Assembly (NCBI RefSeq): GCF_035582795.1
Contig: NC_134365.1
Coordinates: 139,403,077-139,467,076 of the forward strand
Reading direction: 5' to 3'
Source: Mycteria americana
Taxonomy: Eukaryota > Chordata > Aves > Ciconiiformes > Ciconiidae
DNA length: 64,000 bases
The position numbers and the translations under genes are program-made. This document shows positions 1 through 12,060 of this stretch, in pieces; within the stretch, counting starts at the first letter, position 1; every line of letters begins with the position of its first letter. The notes beneath the pieces were generated by a model. That model was not told where the DNA came from, did no database searches, and worked only from the letters and a program-made list of their open reading frames with translations.

Positions 1-3000
1 TTATTAACACTTTGAAAGATAATGAAGTTGGGTTGTTTCATAAAGTTGATGCCAGAATAAAAAAGCCTGACTTTTTAGGGAAACAGAGTTTTTGAGTGAT
101 GTTCAGATAGGTCTTCAAAAACATAACATGGAAGATTTAATCATTTTGAAGATACTAGAGAAGAAAAAAGCTGTGTGAGGTTTAGATACTGTCAGTATAT
201 TCTTTCCTTAAAATTTAAAGATAACTTCATCCAGAAAGGTCAAACTCTGCAAGAATTTTTCAAAAGCTATTTCATTCCTTAAATAATTAAATGTAAGGCA
301 TAAAACAGTTCGCTGGGGCATGCTGCTATGAGGCCAGATGGCAGGTACAACAGTTAGAGAAGGGCTGGTAGGAATTCAAGTGTTTAATCTGTTAAAGGTT
401 TTGCAAAGCCAACAAGTGTTTGGATGGAAGTGTTACCCATGCAGTACTCACGTACAAAATGAGCATTATAGCACCTCAGATCAGCCTGCTTAGATCAAGA
501 GTTTCTATATTAAACAGTATATTTAAATCCCATCGATGAATGCTCTTTATTTAAACAAAGGTAAAGTTCTGTTCCTGAGGAGAGCAGATGGAGAGGTGCT
601 CTGGTAAAGCTGCTAAAGAAGAAAGAATGGTTGAATCAGTGAGATCTGCAAAAGCCCCATCTCCTGAATCAAAATTTTTTCCATGGGGATTGCTGTAGTA
701 GCAGTTCTCGCTCATACAGAGCTCCTGCAAATAGAATTCCCAGAGCAAACTCCTTGGTAGTGCCAACAGCACTGCTGACATTTAGTCCTAGTGCAGCAAT
801 GAAAGATGAAAAACCCTTGGGTACTTTGTGTGGATTGCTACTGAGATGTAATTTCCCTAATTCTTTTAAGTTAAAAAAAAAAAGGAACAGGATAGGAATG
901 ACCTGACACATTATGGTTAAGGTTATTCTTTAAGATTTGTGAACTTTTGAAAGATGTCATCAGAAACTGCTTTGATATGAACATAGGCAAGTATCAAAGT
1001 GACAGCATTATAATTTATTTCCATTTATTGCTAAAACCTTCAACCTTCAGTGAAAGACTGTGAAGGAACTGATGATTTCTCCTTCTACAGTACATGGTAG
1101 TTTTCTGGAGTAATAGAAGATTTCTGGTCCATGAGGATCAGGAAGAGAAAGCAAAAGAGATAGTATTGGATGCAGCCATTTTATTTCAAGGGAAAAACAG
1201 TCTGAACAGCTTTTCTCAAGAGACAATAGCTGGATGAATGGCCTGTTAATAACAGCAGTAATATGATAATTCTGTCCTATAGTTCTAATAATCACATTCG
1301 AGATAATTTTTAATTACACAAAGAATGCATTTATAAAAAGGTCACAAGAAAAACTGTTAGCTGCTTTATAAATATAATGGATTCTAGTTGTTCACGGGTT
1401 TAATAAGTTTTTCCCTCCCAAGGTTAAAAAGATTGCATTAAAGGAATGAGTATTATCTTGGGCTGTTTTTATGGGCAGTATTTAACATTGCTTATACTGA
1501 CTGATCAGTCACATCAGCACATAGTCTGGCACAACAGGAATAATTTGGAGAGCAAACCAGTTAGTTGGTGGTGAGGACCCATTGTCCACATTATATGCAT
1601 TTTAGGGAGGTTTATTTTAGAGACATGCTGTAGTCTAGTCCTTAGACTGAATGCCCGTTGGCTGTGCTTCTGCAGAATGTCTTCCAGCTTTGTTTCAGCT
1701 GAGAGGAAACCAGAGGATGTGTTTCAAGACCATTCCACATGGCGAACCGAAGCACAGCAAGGACAAGCACGTGGGAGAGTTGTTTCCAATTGCATTTGCT
1801 CCATGTCTAAACAAATATGCGGCTGTAGATACAGCCTGTGACAAGAAATGGGCATATTTGTGGCTTCCTGCCCTAAAACTGTTCAGCTACATGTAGCATG
1901 TCTAATCTGAGGAATGACATCTATCTGCTGTACATGAATTGCTGAAGCAGAGAAGCAACTTATGTATCCTCTCCAGAGGAATATCTTCAGCTTCACCTTA
2001 TTCCTTTGTTTTCAAGAATATGATATAGCAATTAGCTGCACTGGACACTAGTCAGAAATAGGTTGTTAGGACTTTCTCCAAAGCCTGTTTAAAAAAGTGC
2101 AAAACCCTCTGGAACTATATGCACATTGTGTTACTTGCTTCAGTGGAAACAGAGGGAAATGAGTCTGTGATAGTTGTTCACACCACGGTTAGAAACCCCT
2201 GAAATACTGGGGTACATTCTGAGTCCTTGGGCTTGTCCACACTGAAGTCAGAAGTTTAAAAAGTCTTAGTGATGGACTTAACTGAAAATGGATAACACCC
2301 CATCTTCAGCAAAAACATCAAAACCCAAATAATTTAATCGTGTTAAAGAGATAGAGAACTGAACTGTGTTTAGAGCTTTTTGGAACATAAACTGCAGTTC
2401 TTTCCATTAACAGATAGGTGAACTGAGTAGCATTTCAAACAATATTAGACTTTGTGAGCACAGCTGAAATATCTTCATATAAAAAAATTATATGCTTACA
2501 TGCTTTTAGAATCGTAATATACTTTTCAGTTACCTGTATTTTATTTTTATTTACTCTGAAAAGGGTGGTGGTTTAGTGTTAACGAATAAGAGATGTATTT
2601 ATTAAAGCAGCTTCCAAGGATCAAATTTTAAAGTGAAAATTATCAGAAAAGACACAGAAAGTAATTTCTCTAGGTGATTTTAAAAAGCATAGGAAAAAGG
2701 GTGGGAGCACATAAACTCCTAAACTCCTAATTTTCAAATGCTGATAGTAAAAGTTGGGAAAGAAATTAATAGAGATGAATGGCAGAGGGGAGAGAGAGAG
2801 AAAGGAAGCCAAAGGAGCAATAAGCAAAAGCTTTAATAAAAATGTTGTTCTAGATACTTAGACAGCAAGAATGAACTAGTGGAAGAATATAATCTCCACT
2901 CAGAATCCTATGAGACCTAGCAAAAACGTTCATTTGATGCATCAAAAGAGACGAATGGAAGTGTTCTGTTTACAGAATGGTCTGTAGGATAGGTGACATG

Positions 3001-3224
3001 TATGCATACATCTCAGCAAAACAGAAGACCAACATTCCATCTACGTACAAAGCTGTCTAATTGAGCCATTAAAAAACCACACACAAACAATTCTTATTCT
3101 TTTCACTACCACCAAATTACCTGGGTGACTTCTTAACCTAGGTGTGCTCGGGACTCAGCAGCAGCAGTTGTTCTCAACTGTTTGCGCATTAAGGTGAAGG
3201 CTTTTCCAAATGTATCCCCAGGGC

Positions 3225-3530
3225 TGACGCTGATGCCGCTTACCCAGCAGTAAAATTCACGGTAGGTGTGGTCGCTGTGGGGCTTAGCGATGTCTCGAAT
3301 TCCTGGTGTCGGCGAGCATGCTGTTGGAAAATAGCCATAGGTCCCTTGAGCTGCCGCTGCCGGTGGTGTCCTTCGCCAGGCAGCGTTTCGACGGGAGGGG
3401 CAGAGGCGCAGGCAGCCTGCCTGCAGGCAGCCCAGGGGGATACGAGAGACAGCTCCCCACCTGGGCCAGGCACTGCCCGCAGCATCTGGCTGTGGTTTAG
3501 TGCCGCTTGCCCAGGGTGACCCAGTGGCCC
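3225..3530. other. CpG-rich patch in AT-rich intergenic DNA
   Basis: About 300 bases with a visibly higher CpG and GC density than the flanks, including clusters such as gtcggcgagc, gccgctgccgg and agcgtttcgacggg. No coding similarity was recognised on either strand. It could be a small CpG island (promoter or enhancer), a GC-rich repeat remnant or part of a non-coding transcript. The contrast in composition is seen; function is not shown. Confidence 0.4.
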
Positions 3531-5692
3531 CGCTGGCTCTTCTATCAGCCTTTACTGACTTGTTGCAAGAAGAGACAGGTTGGCTCTAAACTGGGGGAGG
3601 TCCTGTCAGAGATGAATATTCTGGTAAACTGCTCAGAAGATACAGCATTAAAAGCACTGCAAAGGCAGGCAATGTTGTCAATCGCCACATGCTCCTACTC
3701 CTTAGCACGTTTTTCGCTGCATTGGGTGCCCATAGCATAAAAAGGCTGCATAAGCTCACAGAGCGCAAGTCACTGTGGTTATTATTAGATAGCCACAGAC
3801 ATAAGCCTTTGTTGCATGCATGCATGACTTTACTGGCTCGCTGCTAAAGCAGAGGAATCTCATAGGCAATTTAAAAGAGCACACTTTGGGCTCAAATCCT
3901 TAAAAGTACTGAGGTGCGTAAATTTACATTTCAGAGGGAGCAGCATACTGAGTGAAATCCAAGAGCTAGTTCTTGGGCACTTAAACTGCAGCTGTGATGT
4001 AAGCACCAAATTCAGGAGAGAGATCCAAAATAATCTCTTCACACTCCCAAATGCATCTCTGGCATCTCAGATTTTGAATGAAAGCAACCTTGTGCACCGA
4101 GGCACGTTGCCTCAGCTGGACAGACCATCTCTGTGCTGGACTCCTCTCTGAGGCTATCGAGGAGCCAGAATTTCAGCAGTGTCACGTTCTGGTCTCTTTG
4201 CTTCTATTGGCTCGGTGCACTTTGACTGCATTTTAGGAGAGTAGTGAAGTGGTAGCATTTTCATTTTATTTCTAGCAGCAGCAGCCTTCCCATCTGACAG
4301 CTGCAGACCTAGCTTAAGGAGGAAGTGTTGTTCTGTGTAAATACCTCCCTTGTAAGCGGCACTCGGCGACTCCCAACTCTGCATGGATGGTGAAGAGTGA
4401 GCAGCGCTGTTCTTTGTGGGATGGTACACTTTTCTTTTTCCTAAAAGAAGAAAAACAGATGCCTAAAAAATTCATTAACACAAATGAAGCCATTCAAATT
4501 TTCATGTAGAAGGGCAGGCTTAACTTTTTGAGCAGTTGTTTTTTCGCCAAAAAGGCATTCTGGCTGATCCAAGTTTGCTACTTGGTTTAGCGAAGATAGG
4601 AAAAGAGTCACTTCCCCTTATTTCTGTCCAGGCTCAGCGTTTGAAGTCAGTAACAGAGCCAATAGGATAGTTGAGTTGTGGCAACCAGGATTCAGTTCCC
4701 TCCTCTGCATATGGGTACGTCAACGCACAGGTCTCAGAAGCGAAGGGGACAGGATATTCTGAATTGTTCCTGAACAGCTGCTTCTGCTCCCCTTTGCACT
4801 AAGTAGTCTAATATGACATATTTACTGGAACAGTAATAGCATTTGGGGGGTTGTTTACTTTCCCATTCTGTACAGACTTTTTCAGGATGAAAAATTAGGA
4901 TGTTTCATTTCAAAATTGTCACAACAAAATGTTTTCACTCAGTTCAATTTCTGTCTTCAACATCTTCTAGCTTATTGAACAAGGTTCATAAACCTGATGT
5001 ACAGACAGGTACTCTGAATGCTTAACGAAACACTCAGCTGCTACAGTAACCAGGCTCACTCCTGTGCCTTTTCAGCTCAGACAACGTTAGGGAAGTCGCT
5101 CTTCTGGTTATAAACTGAAGCAGACACTCAAAGCAGCTCCACCGAATTGGCATTCTGGTGGGAGGAGTGTTAGCACTTATCTCCTTTCTGTGGGCACAGG
5201 ATAGTATTTTCATACTATTAAAAAATATTCTGCTTTGCTGATGTCATCACACAGGTCTGAACATGAGCTGCGGTTTGATGAAAAGGGGGTAAGGAATTGC
5301 TTTTCAGTGTTTGCTCAGGGTGTGAGGGGAAGGTTTATGGCAGCAGGAGTGTCTCAGCAGCAATGCTCTAGCCAAGCAGAAAATAAAAAGGAATGTGTGA
5401 GATTTTTATCTTGAGCTTATTTTTGTATTTTTTTCTGGTTAGTATCGCAAATCCTGCTACAACATAAGATGTCATTAAATAATATTTCTGAGCTTGTCTT
5501 CTATTTCCTATACCAAAAAGTACTCATCATTTGGGTTGGGAAAGGTTAGGCTAAAGCAGGAAATGCCTGTGATTTCATGTGATCCATGCATCTGCAATTT
5601 ATAGATGATCATGGGTTTCCTGGATGTGAGCTATGGGATGAAACTTGAAAAGATGGTCCAACCAGTGCAGTCATCATATGCCCTTAAAGAGG

Positions 5693-5741
5693 GCAGGTTT
5701 TAAATCCAGAAAAAACTGACAGCAGGTTTTAAATCCAGAAA
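5693..5741. repeat. Short direct repeat (20 bp unit, period 29)
   Basis: The 20-base string gcaggttttaaatccagaaa occurs at 5693-5712 and again at 5722-5741. This looks like a local replication-slippage duplication. Confidence 0.85.
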
Positions 5742-6112
5742 TTGTGGAGCCTAGTTCAATTAGAGGCAGATTTCAAAAAGTATTTAGAGACTTAAATTTA
5801 TCTGGGCTTATGGAAGCATTTGACAGCTGCCAGTGCAATTCACTCTGGAACACCTTGAAGGTCTATTGCATGCCAACAAAAATCATGAACCTCATCAAAG
5901 TTTTACGCCAAAGTTCTGCTTGAACAGTTAAGGTAAATGGGAACTTGCACAAATGGGTTAATCAAACCTGCCTGTCAAACACAGACTCATTCATTCAAAA
6001 TCCCTTTGTCAAACATTGAGTTTATTACAAAAAAACGGTTTAAAATGATATGAAGCAGGCATGGCAAACCAGAAAAGCGCTGTACCAGAACATTGAAATG
6101 GTACTGTCAGCT

Positions 6113-6164
6113 CAAGCCTTCTAAATTACAAGTACAGACAAGCCTTCTAAATTGCAAGTACAGA
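6113..6164. repeat. Tandem duplication, two 26-bp units
   Basis: Two adjacent 26-base units (6113-6138 and 6139-6164), each beginning caagccttctaaatt, differ by one A/G substitution. A simple recent tandem duplication with no associated gene. Confidence 0.9.
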
Positions 6165-9100
6165 CAAAAGCCTTAAGGACTGTCCCTCCCCACAAGAATA
6201 GACAAAGATACTGATCAGCCAGGGGAAAACATCCTCCAAAAATGACCTACTGAGCAATTGAGCTGCTCCCACTGTATTAGAGTAAGAGGCAATGCCATAC
6301 AAGAGGTGAGTCAACTCTAACTCATAGGACAATGTCAACCAGGGGCAGCCACCTGAAGAAAAGAATGTCATCAAGTACCAAAGCAGCTTAAACAAATTTT
6401 CGTCACCAATAATCTAGACCATATGTGTCCAAGGTTGTCCCTACCTACAGCCAGGGGCAGGCGTGCTCCATAGTGTATCACGTACCTTCCCCCTCCAGCT
6501 CTGGGGACCTGCTGGAGGGCACTGATCCTCCCTGTCTGGCTGCAGTTCTGGATTTTGTCAAAGTGGGAAGCCAGTGGTGTGCAGATGTTGTGTATACCCA
6601 AATATTTTCTCCGCCTATGCAGTCAGGATATGGCCATGGAGCTTTTACGAAGACCATGCTACAGACCAAAGAGTGGCTCTCAGAATAGGGACTGCCTACA
6701 TGTCCCCTGTTCAAATGCACATGTTGAAAACACACCAAAGGCAGAAGCAAGTGTCTAAATGACCTTGAAAGCAAATGCTTCAGAAAAGGTCTGGAAATTA
6801 GACAGACTAACTGTATGAAGAACATCAAGACTCAAAGGAGATAGCAACAACTGATCTCCAAAGTTATTCAGAAAAGAAAAAGGAAGGAAGTGTACTGTAA
6901 CTGTATTGCAGATGAAGCCACAGCAGCTGCTAGAAAAGGAACTGACTGGACAAATAAACCTTTTACTAGACATTACATTGGCAAAATGCATGCAATCCCT
7001 CTTAATCCAAACAACTAGCCAGAAATTCAAGTTTTGTAGATTACTCCAGATAACAGGAGAACCTGATGTTTGGGTCAGGCATTTTCTTATTCTGATTGTT
7101 CTGCAAGCTTTTATTCCTAAGAATGGTCAAGCTCTTGTTTTCTTGGCCGCAACAAAGATGGTCCCAGCCACTGTAGATATTTTCCTTTTCCCAGCACAAG
7201 CGTCCTCTTGGCCAGGACCTGCAAAGACTCTTGCTGACTCCTTCCCCATCCCACAATGCTGCCCTTGCTGCCTTTGCAGGGTTCTCCTATGAGCTGTCTC
7301 ACACTGCTCAGTTCTCCCTCTCCCCGTCATGCACTCACACATGTGGAGACACCTACCTGCTTAGGACTATACTCAGCAAAGCATCTATTTCCAAGTAGTT
7401 TGAAATTCCTGAGCTTCCTTTGCCTTTCTTGTAGAAATCAGTGATGGGTGGTTGGAGAGTACTATTTACCTGCTGACTTTCAGGGAAGAGTTTAATGATT
7501 TCTCATAATCACTTTAAATAAAGTGGTGATGCCCAGCAGCTTCAACAGGGTGTAACGGAGACTGCAGTAGCAGATGCGTCTGACCTTGTCTGAGAAATAA
7601 GGATATCTGATAGTGCAGAAATTCACTACTATTCAGCTATCTAAACATGCAGATAGGTATCAAGTGGGATTTACAAAACTGCTGGCACCTACACTACTTT
7701 ATAAAGCTGCCCCTCAGGACCTGATTCAAAGCCACTGTAGTCATGGAGAAATTACCATTGACTTCATTAGGATTCAGTTTAGATTAATGTTGCGCATTCC
7801 TTTGCTGCCCTTTGCTGTCTCTGTTCCTGTGACTTGAATTGTTCCCTCATGGCATTGCAAAAAAAGGATGGAAATGTTAGCAGCAAGGCATGGGAAATTG
7901 AATACCAGTCTTCCTGGTTTTGACAGTGTCTGTTCAATACAAAAAGAAAAATATTATTTTTAAACCTTAATAGAATTGTTCTGTTCCTATCTTTAAAAGA
8001 TCACTAAGTCTTTAAAAAAATTTCTAAACTAAAAGTGAAATACTACAACTTGTTTGAAGAGGAATAAACATGTATGCCACTTACTTGCAAAAATGGTGAA
8101 ACCTCACTAACTGGTGTAGGCTGACTGAAAAACTATCCCATGTTCCTGCAGTAAACATCATGTCCATGAAAACCATGTGCAAGAATTTGATTTCTACATC
8201 ACTGCAGAATATATAAAATCTGCCTTCAGTAAATCTTTTCCAATATATCAAAATGTCTGATGACAAGCAGTTAATGTCAAAATCTCCTTCTCTGGCTGTC
8301 CTAGGCACCAAACCAAATACATTAATTAAAACATGACAGTATCAAGCTATCTGCAGAATAAATAAGGGGACAAGTTTTTTTTAAGAGTATGTGATTGGAC
8401 ACTGTCTGAATTGGGAAGTGAAAAAAAGATTAAAGGGAAGATGGAATCAAAAACTAAGAAACGGGAACCAGTTATTTTACAATTTTGTAGTGTTGGGGAG
8501 ACGAGAAGAAAGATAAATTGAAAACAAGTGTAGTGGCGCACGACTGGTCTGCAATGGTGAAGAGATAACTTTGAATTTAAAAGAGCTTAAACCTGTGATT
8601 GTTAAAGAGGAATACTGCATGCAGAACTGCTCGGCATCAGACCCAATGTCCATCCCAAGCTCGTTGCAACAGGCTCTTACCCACCGGGTAACTAGCCTGA
8701 CTGAGGAGCTATTTCCCGCATCATCTCTACTTGCAGACAGCGGAGAGGAAGGGGCTGCAGAAAGGCTGATCTAAGGAATGGAGAACTGCTGTTTGCGGGC
8801 ATGCCTCAGCACAGTGTGGGAAAGGCAGAGGCTGGCCGTAAGTGGGTGAGGGATTTCACTACTGGAAAGAAGTAAGGTGTCAGTCAGATAGGCTTGTTCT
8901 CTTTGGTCTGCCTCCTCAGTTTTAAATATATGGACACCAAAAATTTTATATAGCCATATGGGTGTTCTGGATGTGCACTATTCCTAGCCAGTCAGTCTCA
9001 AATGCACATATGAAGTGGCGCAGGGCAACCAACCAAATGTATACCACACATATACAGTATGCATGTCACAACTGTGCAACATCTCCAGCATTACTGGGAA

Positions 9101-9849
9101 ACATCAGGTTTCCTGCAAAAAAACCCTCAATAGCCGATCAGCCTATGAGCAATAAGCCTGACCCACCCCAGAAGTATTAGTTGGATGGCACACGCACTGT
9201 GTGTGTTTGGGACACTCACCACAAGGCTCTGCATAGTTGACTTGGTTGAAGATTTACATTACAGATGTTTGCCAACTGTGGGCTGTGAACAAGCTTAGCA
9301 GTTAGCCTTAGGCACCTGTGTAAGAGATAAAGTGTACCGCTGATGTAGGATTCATTTGATAAAACGCAGATGTCTATATTTGACCTTTTTATGAGTCCCT
9401 TTGCAACCGGTGGAGGCAAAACAGCACTTCCAAAAGATACATCTTCTCCTTCTAAAGTGGGCGCTGGAACAAGGTAAGATGACTACAGTGGCATACAGCA
9501 GCCCAACAGGCATGTGTCCGAAAATGGCAGCATAAAACTTCAACACAATGGAAATTTATCATGTTTCTGGGTTGGGAGGTTTTTTAATAGCAGTCTATAG
9601 GATTGAGAGTGGCCAATTAAAATGTTTTAATAACTCCCTCCTGGCCAGGGGCGCCTCCAGCAGCTGCCACAGCAGGGCCACGGCCACAGCACTTTTCACA
9701 TGTTTCTTGTGGGTGCAAACACTGCCTTTCTGCCACCCAGACATGCTGTGCCCAGCTGCTCATCGTGGCATACCCAGCTCCCAGACTTTTCATTCTGAGC
9801 AAGAAGGACCCACTTCTCCCCTTTTCCTCTGGGCCAAATCAAAGCTCAG

Positions 9850-12060
9850 CACTTTCCTGGTTGGTCACCGCTGCCTCTTGGGTGTCCCACGCGACATCTG
9901 TGCTTGGTTGACTGAATTCATGCAGATGATGCAATTACAAGATAGGAATTTTGGTTTTCTGGAGTGAACAGGTGTAATGAAAACAACAAACGTTCCCTTT
10001 TGATTTAAGGGAACGTGTAATTTCCAGTAGGAATGTTGTCTTGTCTAAGGCTTGCAGCTGGCTACAAATCAACCAGATATAGTGGACTGCCACTCCGTTA
10101 GTTAACTCAATAGAAATTTTAGCAATTTTGCTATGTCTTAGAATCAGAGTGTGAAGCAGCTGTGTGTAATTGTATAGTAGTCTTTAACTGTACAGCCATC
10201 TGTAATTGGTTCTGACTTAAATCAAGCAGCTTTATGGATTTAAAGTAGCTAAGTTTTTCCCAGATGAGAGTGTGTACTCAGTTGCTATTGAGATACAGTT
10301 CACTTAAGCTCCTTGGCAGATTTTCAAATGCTGTCAGAGGGACATATAAAAGTCCGTTATAAGAAAAGTTAAAATGTGTCAGGTATTTGAAGTGCTTAAA
10401 CCATCCTACATAATACATGTCTCCATTTCCACATGCAATAATGAGATAGTTCTCCCTGAAGCCTAATTTTTGAAGGGAAGAACTTCTTAGTTCAGATGTT
10501 ACTGATGGAGAAATCTCATTCAACTTTATATTTAAAATCTTTACTTCAGGAATATTTTCAATAAATATGAGGTTCTGTTCCAAACATGCCACCAAAAAGT
10601 ATTGTTTCTTATAGCTGAGGCCTAATATCTCAAGGTTATGTACTTCTTTAAATGCAAAATAACTGGTGAAATCCAATTTGTTAAGAGATATGTAAATATT
10701 ACAGATCAAGTGAAAAGATTAATTCAGTGTCATTGAAAGCCTCACCAAGGACGTTTGAAGACAAATTCAAACAAGCTGTACCCTTAAGATCTTTAAACTG
10801 ATTTGCACAAATGAAGAAAATATTTTTAGACCCAAATTCAAGACTTTATGATATCATTTACAATGTTGATTTTCTGAATAGTGCATTTGCTCTTTTTCAC
10901 TATTAGAACATGTTAGCGATGCATGTGACTTGGTTTTCTACTTCCAGCTGTAAAGGTAATTTGTCAGGTTGCCTTTTTTCTCATATATTTAAGAAAAATA
11001 TGGTTTCCTTTGTTTGTGGGAACATTTTATTTTCTTTCAGGGATAGATCTGTGAGGTTATGAAATTCCTTGAAGACAGACATGTCAGCTTTTCTAATAAA
11101 GTTTCTAATAAAGATCAAGCACATTTAACTTTTTAAGGGTAAACAGAAGTTTATGTGTGCTTTGTTTTGCTCTTTGAAAACACCCTTTGGCATACAATGA
11201 CTTAAATGATAACTTCCTCTAACTACAATGATTTTAGAGATGATAAGTGTTGAGAAAGGTTTTGATACCATGAGAAGATTTGTTTCTGGTAATTGAAAGA
11301 TAAATCCTGCTCCTCCAGAGCAGATGAACTCTGTACAAGCTCTCTGGAGGCTATCACCCGTCTGAAGAAATCAAGTGCAAAAGGGATGCACTCACAGCTC
11401 TGGCAGTTTCTGAAAGCAGACAGCAGGTATTTTGGGCAGTCAGAATTAAAGTCTGTTTTGTTAAGGATGCATTTGAACAGGAGAGCTTCCAGAGCAAGGT
11501 TCAAATTGAAAAGTATCATTGAGGCATCATGACTCAGGTCAAGGTGCTGTAGAGGGACGGGTAGGCAGGATAGTATCCAGGTCAGGTTACTGTGGGACAG
11601 TGACAACATGGTCAGGTTGGTGAGAGTGGGACAGCCCCAAATTCCGTGGGAAGAGGTTTTCCATAGGGGTCACTAAAGCACCAGTTCTAATTCCCACCAA
11701 TTTCCTTCAAGACTGTGGTGCTGAGAAAGTGTTGTAATGGAGAAGATGCTGCTGGACATGAGCCTTAGCCAGGTAACTGTAGGTGGAAGGCCTCTGGGTA
11801 CTGTCTTCAGTAATCATTGCCATTAAGATGCAGTTCTTTGAACTTTTTTAAACTTGAGAAAATTGCATTTAATCTATACAAAGGCTGGAGACCTCTCCTG
11901 GTTAGATTCTTTGGGCTTAACATGCCAATTCCAGTCCAGTATCAAAATCTGAAGGTTCTCAAAATTGCTAAAAACCTCTTGAGAAATCTCTTCAATACTT
12001 GCAAAATGTCATGATTTTAGGAGGCACTGTTTCTCTAGTTCTCCCAGGCCTCACTTACTT
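9850..12060 (-). pseudogene. TLR8: TLR8 pseudogene (LRR ectodomain remains)
   Basis: Fragments of a Toll-like receptor ectodomain appear in the right order but in shifting frames with many stops. N-terminal to C-terminal on the minus strand: NFENLQILILDWN (about 11.96 kb), KFKELHLNGND (11811-11843), LTWILSCLPVPLQHLDLS (about 11.56 kb), LKKLNVLDL (11112-11138), FIRKADMSVFKEF (11062-11100), FICANQFKDLKGTACLNL (about 10.79 kb), a 143-codon open stretch at 10278-10709, LHTLILRHSKIAKIS (10111-10155) and SQLQALDKTTFLLE (10021-10062). They parallel TLR7 in this window, for example NFIKVADLRMFKEF, but segments such as the SSSLQKL repeat fit the TLR8 branch better. Position downstream of TLR7 on the same strand is where TLR8 sits in other vertebrates. 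A GDQPGK-like LRRCT trace lies near 9.85 kb. No signal peptide, transmembrane or TIR segment was found. Several LRR asparagines are lost, so there is no sign of selection. Confidence 0.9.
9990..10016. repeat. Perfect 10-bp hairpin with 7-nt loop
   Basis: The left arm acgttccctt (9990-9999) is the exact reverse complement of the right arm aagggaacgt (10007-10016). It lies in the C-terminal LRR part of the TLR8 pseudogene. It may be chance or decay; no T-tract follows that would suggest a functional signal. Confidence 0.8.

Larger units (their letters stand above)
1..9849. other. Intergenic region left of the TLR8 pseudogene, no gene recognised
   Basis: AT-rich sequence with only short open frames (the longest about 140 codons), none resembling a known protein. 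In other vertebrates TMSB4X lies beyond TLR8; I looked for thymosin beta-4-like coding and did not see it, so it probably lies further left. The missing 3' part of TLR8 (transmembrane and TIR segments) would be expected just left of 9.85 kb, but I could not recognise it. The stretch holds a CpG-rich patch near 3.2-3.5 kb and two small direct duplications near 5.7 and 6.1 kb. No clear CR1 copy was seen. Confidence 0.6.

Noticed and set aside
6906-7292. 128-codon plus-strand frame, with overlapping minus-strand frames of 60-116 codons nearby
   Set aside because: No recognisable motif, splice context or family similarity; several overlapping frames on both strands suggest chance.
1-9849. Possible TMSB4X gene expected next to TLR8 by synteny
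   Set aside because: No thymosin beta-4-like peptide was seen in any frame; it probably lies beyond the left edge.
9548-9967. 139-codon plus-strand frame
   Set aside because: It is partly antisense to the TLR8 pseudogene end, in a GC-rich patch, with no domain or homology signal.
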